64,000 nucleotides of DNA, from assembly GCF_013408685.1 (NCBI RefSeq), contig NZ_JACBZY010000001.1:1054001-1118000 (forward strand), given 5' to 3'. This document shows positions 62,050 through 64,000 of this stretch, piece after piece. Both the position numbers and the translations under genes were made by a program. The DNA is from Schumannella luteola (GTDB lineage Bacteria; Actinomycetota; Actinomycetes; Actinomycetales; Microbacteriaceae). Below the pieces are notes generated by a model that did not search any database, was not told where the DNA came from, and was given only the letters and a program-made list of their open reading frames with translations. Position 1 is the stretch's first letter. Each line of letters begins with the position of its first letter.

Positions 62050-63249
62050 ATGACCCATAGCCCCCATCGCGCCGCCGTCCGCCGCGCGCCTCGTCTTCTC
62101 GCCGCTCTCGCTCTGGGGGCGGCCTTCGTCGTGGTCGGAGGTGCGGTCGGGCTGGATGCGGTGGCCGCGTCCGCGGCTGCGCCCGTTTCTGCGACCGTGT
62201 CGTCCGCAGTCAGTCGACCCGGCGCATCCGCGCTTCCGACAGCGGATGCCGCCGCCGGGCCGAGCTGGAGCGTCGCGCCGGTGCCGGCGTCCGACGGCTC
62301 GCCGCGCCCGAACTTCGACTACAGTGCCGACCCGGGCGAGGTGATCGACGACGCCATCCAGATCACCAACACGGGCGCGATCACGCTCGACCTCGACGTC
62401 TACGCGGCTGACGCCTTCACGACGCGCGAGGGCAACATCGACCTGCTCGCGGCGGGCGAGAAGTCGGTCGACGGCGGATCGTGGATCGCCGTCGCGCAGC
62501 CCTCCGTCGTGCTCGATCCCGGGCAGTCGGCGACCGTGCCCTTCGCCGTCACGGTGCCGCTCGGCGCGAAGCCGGGCGATCATCCGGCCGGCGTCGTCGC
62601 CTCGCTGAGCACCGGCGGGGATGCGACGGTGCAGGTGGATCGCCGCCTCGGCAGCCGCGTGCAGCTGCGCGTGTCGGGTGCGGTCGAGCCGGCGATCGCG
62701 CTGGGTGAGCCGCGGCTCGACTTCGGCGGAGCACTGAACCCGCTCGCACTCGGCGACGCGACCGTGACCTACACGGTGAAGAACACCGGCAATGTGCGCG
62801 TGACCGCGGGCGCCCTGGTGACGCTCGGCGGTCCGCTCGGCCTCGGGGCGACGTCGACGGCGGATCAGCTGCCCGAGATCCTGCCCGGCTCGCAGATCGA
62901 GGTGCGACGCACGGTCACCGGCGTCGCCGCGCTGTTCGTGCTCACCGCCGAGGTGCGCCTCGCGCCCGAGAGCGTCGGCATCGGCGCGACCGTTCTGCCG
63001 GCGATCACGCGGTCGGCGACCGTCGCGGCGGTGCCCGTGATTCCGCTCGCGGTGCTGCTTCTCGCGGCCGCGGCGGTCGTGTTCGTGGTGCTGCGGTTGC
63101 GGCGACGCCGTGCGGCTGCGGCGACGCCGGCCCCGGCCCCGGCCCCGGTCCTCGGAGAGGGGGCCGGGGATGCGGATTCCGGAGCGTCCCCCGACACCGA
63201 TACCGACACCGGCGCCGAGGCGAAGGAACCCGCGGTGACGCGCGGCTGA
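62050..63249 (+). CDS. Membrane-anchored exported protein (DUF916/WxL-interacting-like)
   Basis: A 399-residue surface protein. The N-terminal signal (LLAALALGAAFVVVGGAVGL) leads to a beta-sandwich module (YSADPGEVIDDAIQITNTGA, then PGQSATVPFAVTVPLGAKPG and HPAGVVASL) typical of DUF916-like wall-associated domains. A second Ig-like domain (VTYTVKNTGNVRVTAGALV) follows, then a C-terminal transmembrane helix (PVIPLAVLLLAAAAVVFVVL) and an RRRR cytoplasmic stop. An acidic Ala/Pro tail ends it. Lying between two HtaA genes it may be a wall anchor or chaperone for heme uptake (inference). Confidence 0.72.
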   Translation: MTHSPHRAAVRRAPRLLAALALGAAFVVVGGAVGLDAVAASAAAPVSATVSSAVSRPGASALPTADAAAGPSWSVAPVPASDGSPRPNFDYSADPGEVIDDAIQITNTGAITLDLDVYAADAFTTREGNIDLLAAGEKSVDGGSWIAVAQPSVVLDPGQSATVPFAVTVPLGAKPGDHPAGVVASLSTGGDATVQVDRRLGSRVQLRVSGAVEPAIALGEPRLDFGGALNPLALGDATVTYTVKNTGNVRVTAGALVTLGGPLGLGATSTADQLPEILPGSQIEVRRTVTGVAALFVLTAEVRLAPESVGIGATVLPAITRSATVAAVPVIPLAVLLLAAAAVVFVVLRLRRRRAAAATPAPAPAPVLGEGAGDADSGASPDTDTDTGAEAKEPAVTRG

Positions 63250-63263
63250 GGCCGTCCCGAACC

Positions 63264-63335
63264 GACGCGCGGCGTCGGGAGGGGCGCCGGGTCACTGTGG
63301 TGGATGACGCGGCGCCCGTCCCGGCGTCGCGCGTC
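63264..63335. terminator. 25-bp-arm hairpin between convergent genes
   Basis: Arms at 63264-63288 (starting GACGCGCGGCGTCGGGAG) and 63311-63335 (ending GTCGCGCGTC) pair with three mismatches around a 22-nt loop. Its place between the + strand DUF916-like gene and the - strand HtaA gene fits a bidirectional terminator. The rest of the gap (63336-63523) contains a short direct repeat AATTCAGGATCC(A/G) near 63391 and 63414. Confidence 0.72.
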
Positions 63336-63523
63336 GTCATCCCCTGACCCGCGGATCCGCCGACCCGCGATCCCTGGGGAGCGCCGACGCAATTCAGGAT
63401 CCATTGCGACGTAATTCAGGATCCGACGCCCGATTCGGCCAGTTGGACGGCGAGATCGCCCGGTTCTCCTGAGTTGCGAAAGCCGTCCGCCGGCCTCGGT
63501 GCCGGCCCGAGTCGGATCGCCGG

Positions 63524-64000
63524 TCAGGGCAGCCAGGGGAGGCGGAGCCGACCGGCGAGGTGCAGGCCCGCGAGCACGCTCACGAGAGTCGCGAGCGCGG
63601 CGCCGCCCAGCGGCAGCACGAGCGGCGACAGGCCCGAGGATGCGGACGGCACGAGTCCGGATCCGTCGTCCCGCATCACGGTCGCCGGCGAGGTGATCGA
63701 GCCGGCCGGTGCGCCGATCGCGCTGAGGCCGCCCGCTCCCGACGCCGCCGCGGCACCCGCCCCGCCCGGGCGCAGTGCCGTCGAGTTGCGCGGAGCATCC
63801 GCCGTCCCATCGGTGCCCCCGTTCACGCCGGGCGTGATGGCTGGCGCGCTCGCGTCGTAGTTGACGACGATCTCGGTCGCCGGCTTCGCCGCATCCCGCT
63901 GGCCGCCGGTGGTCAGCCAGTAGCCGGTCTGTCCGGTGAGCTTCTGGAAGGCCACGAAGTCGCTCGGGAACGACCCCCACCAGGCCGAGTTCGTCGCATC
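63524..64000 (-). CDS. HtaA-domain protein, membrane-anchored (N-terminus beyond window)
   Basis: The visible 158 C-terminal residues start in the middle of an HtaA domain: NSAWWGSFPSDFVAFQKLTG then QTGYWLTTGGQRDAAKPATE. These closely match the end of the HtaA domain at 60351. A Gly/Ala/Ser linker, a transmembrane helix (PLVLPLGGAALATLVSVLAG) and a short basic end follow. This is probably a cell-surface heme receptor of the same uptake locus; hmuTUV genes may lie beyond the window edge. Confidence 0.82.
   Translation of the reverse strand, partial: DATNSAWWGSFPSDFVAFQKLTGQTGYWLTTGGQRDAAKPATEIVVNYDASAPAITPGVNGGTDGTADAPRNSTALRPGGAGAAAASGAGGLSAIGAPAGSITSPATVMRDDGSGLVPSASSGLSPLVLPLGGAALATLVSVLAGLHLAGRLRLPWLP

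Overview
This 64 kb window is high-GC DNA from an actinobacterium, most likely a member of the Microbacteriaceae. The clues are the strong G/C third-position bias, frequent GTG starts, apparently leaderless genes (a TANNNT box 6-7 nt before ATG/GTG), DtxR/IdeR-type iron boxes, a desferrioxamine-type siderophore operon, HtaA heme-binding proteins and a small type VII secretion-like cassette. No rRNA, tRNA, CRISPR array, integrase or insertion sequence was seen. The family assignment is inference from gene content and composition.

Layout. 0-5 kb holds regulators with their targets: a partial PadR gene coupled to a DUF4097 gene, a TipA-like MerR regulator, and a divergent YczE-type membrane protein/MocR regulator pair. 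5-11 kb has AraC and DUF2000 genes, a PGPGW membrane protein and a very large RND exporter. 11-16.5 kb has an array of intergenic palindromic elements, a lipoprotein esterase, a DEAD-box helicase with a long Arg/Asp/Gly repeat region, and an acetyltransferase. 16.6-19.7 kb is a minus-strand type VII-like cassette (EspC-like protein, helical-domain/lipase fusion, lipoprotein, YbaB/EbfC-like protein). 19.8-24.2 kb has DUF6461, an NAD(P)-binding protein, an iron-boxed siderophore-interacting flavoprotein whose 3' end is tandemly duplicated, a small overlapping gene pair and a DMT transporter.

24.4-33.6 kb is a tightly coupled minus-strand operon in the order desA-desB-desC-desD-penicillin acylase-second acetyltransferase, preceded by two overlapping iron boxes. 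desB is interrupted by an in-frame amber codon. Next come recQ, a TM2-domain protein, and a type I restriction-modification island (37.4-46.8 kb). The island encodes an HTH/degenerate-methylase protein, HsdM, HsdS, a small structured RNA or attenuator, a YhcG-type PD-(D/E)XK nuclease and HsdR. It is the strongest candidate here for an unusual defence system.

46.9-50 kb carries an acyltransferase, a 90-bp repeat family, a homocysteine methyltransferase and a neutral zinc protease. 50-57.8 kb is a catabolic-looking region with two paralogous TetR regulators and two ACS-type MFS transporters. One transporter carries a clear one-base frameshift. Also present are a DUF4392 protein, an FMN-dependent alpha-hydroxy acid oxidase and an M24 peptidase. 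Related TACGGCGTA-type operators lie before both promoters. 58-60 kb encodes an acyl-CoA oxidase-like enzyme. 60.3-64 kb is an iron-regulated heme-uptake surface locus (HtaA protein, DUF916-like anchored protein, second HtaA protein cut by the window end).

The iron theme links the siderophore operon, the siderophore-interacting protein and the HtaA locus through similar DtxR-type boxes. At least four families of intergenic inverted repeats decorate the spaces between genes.
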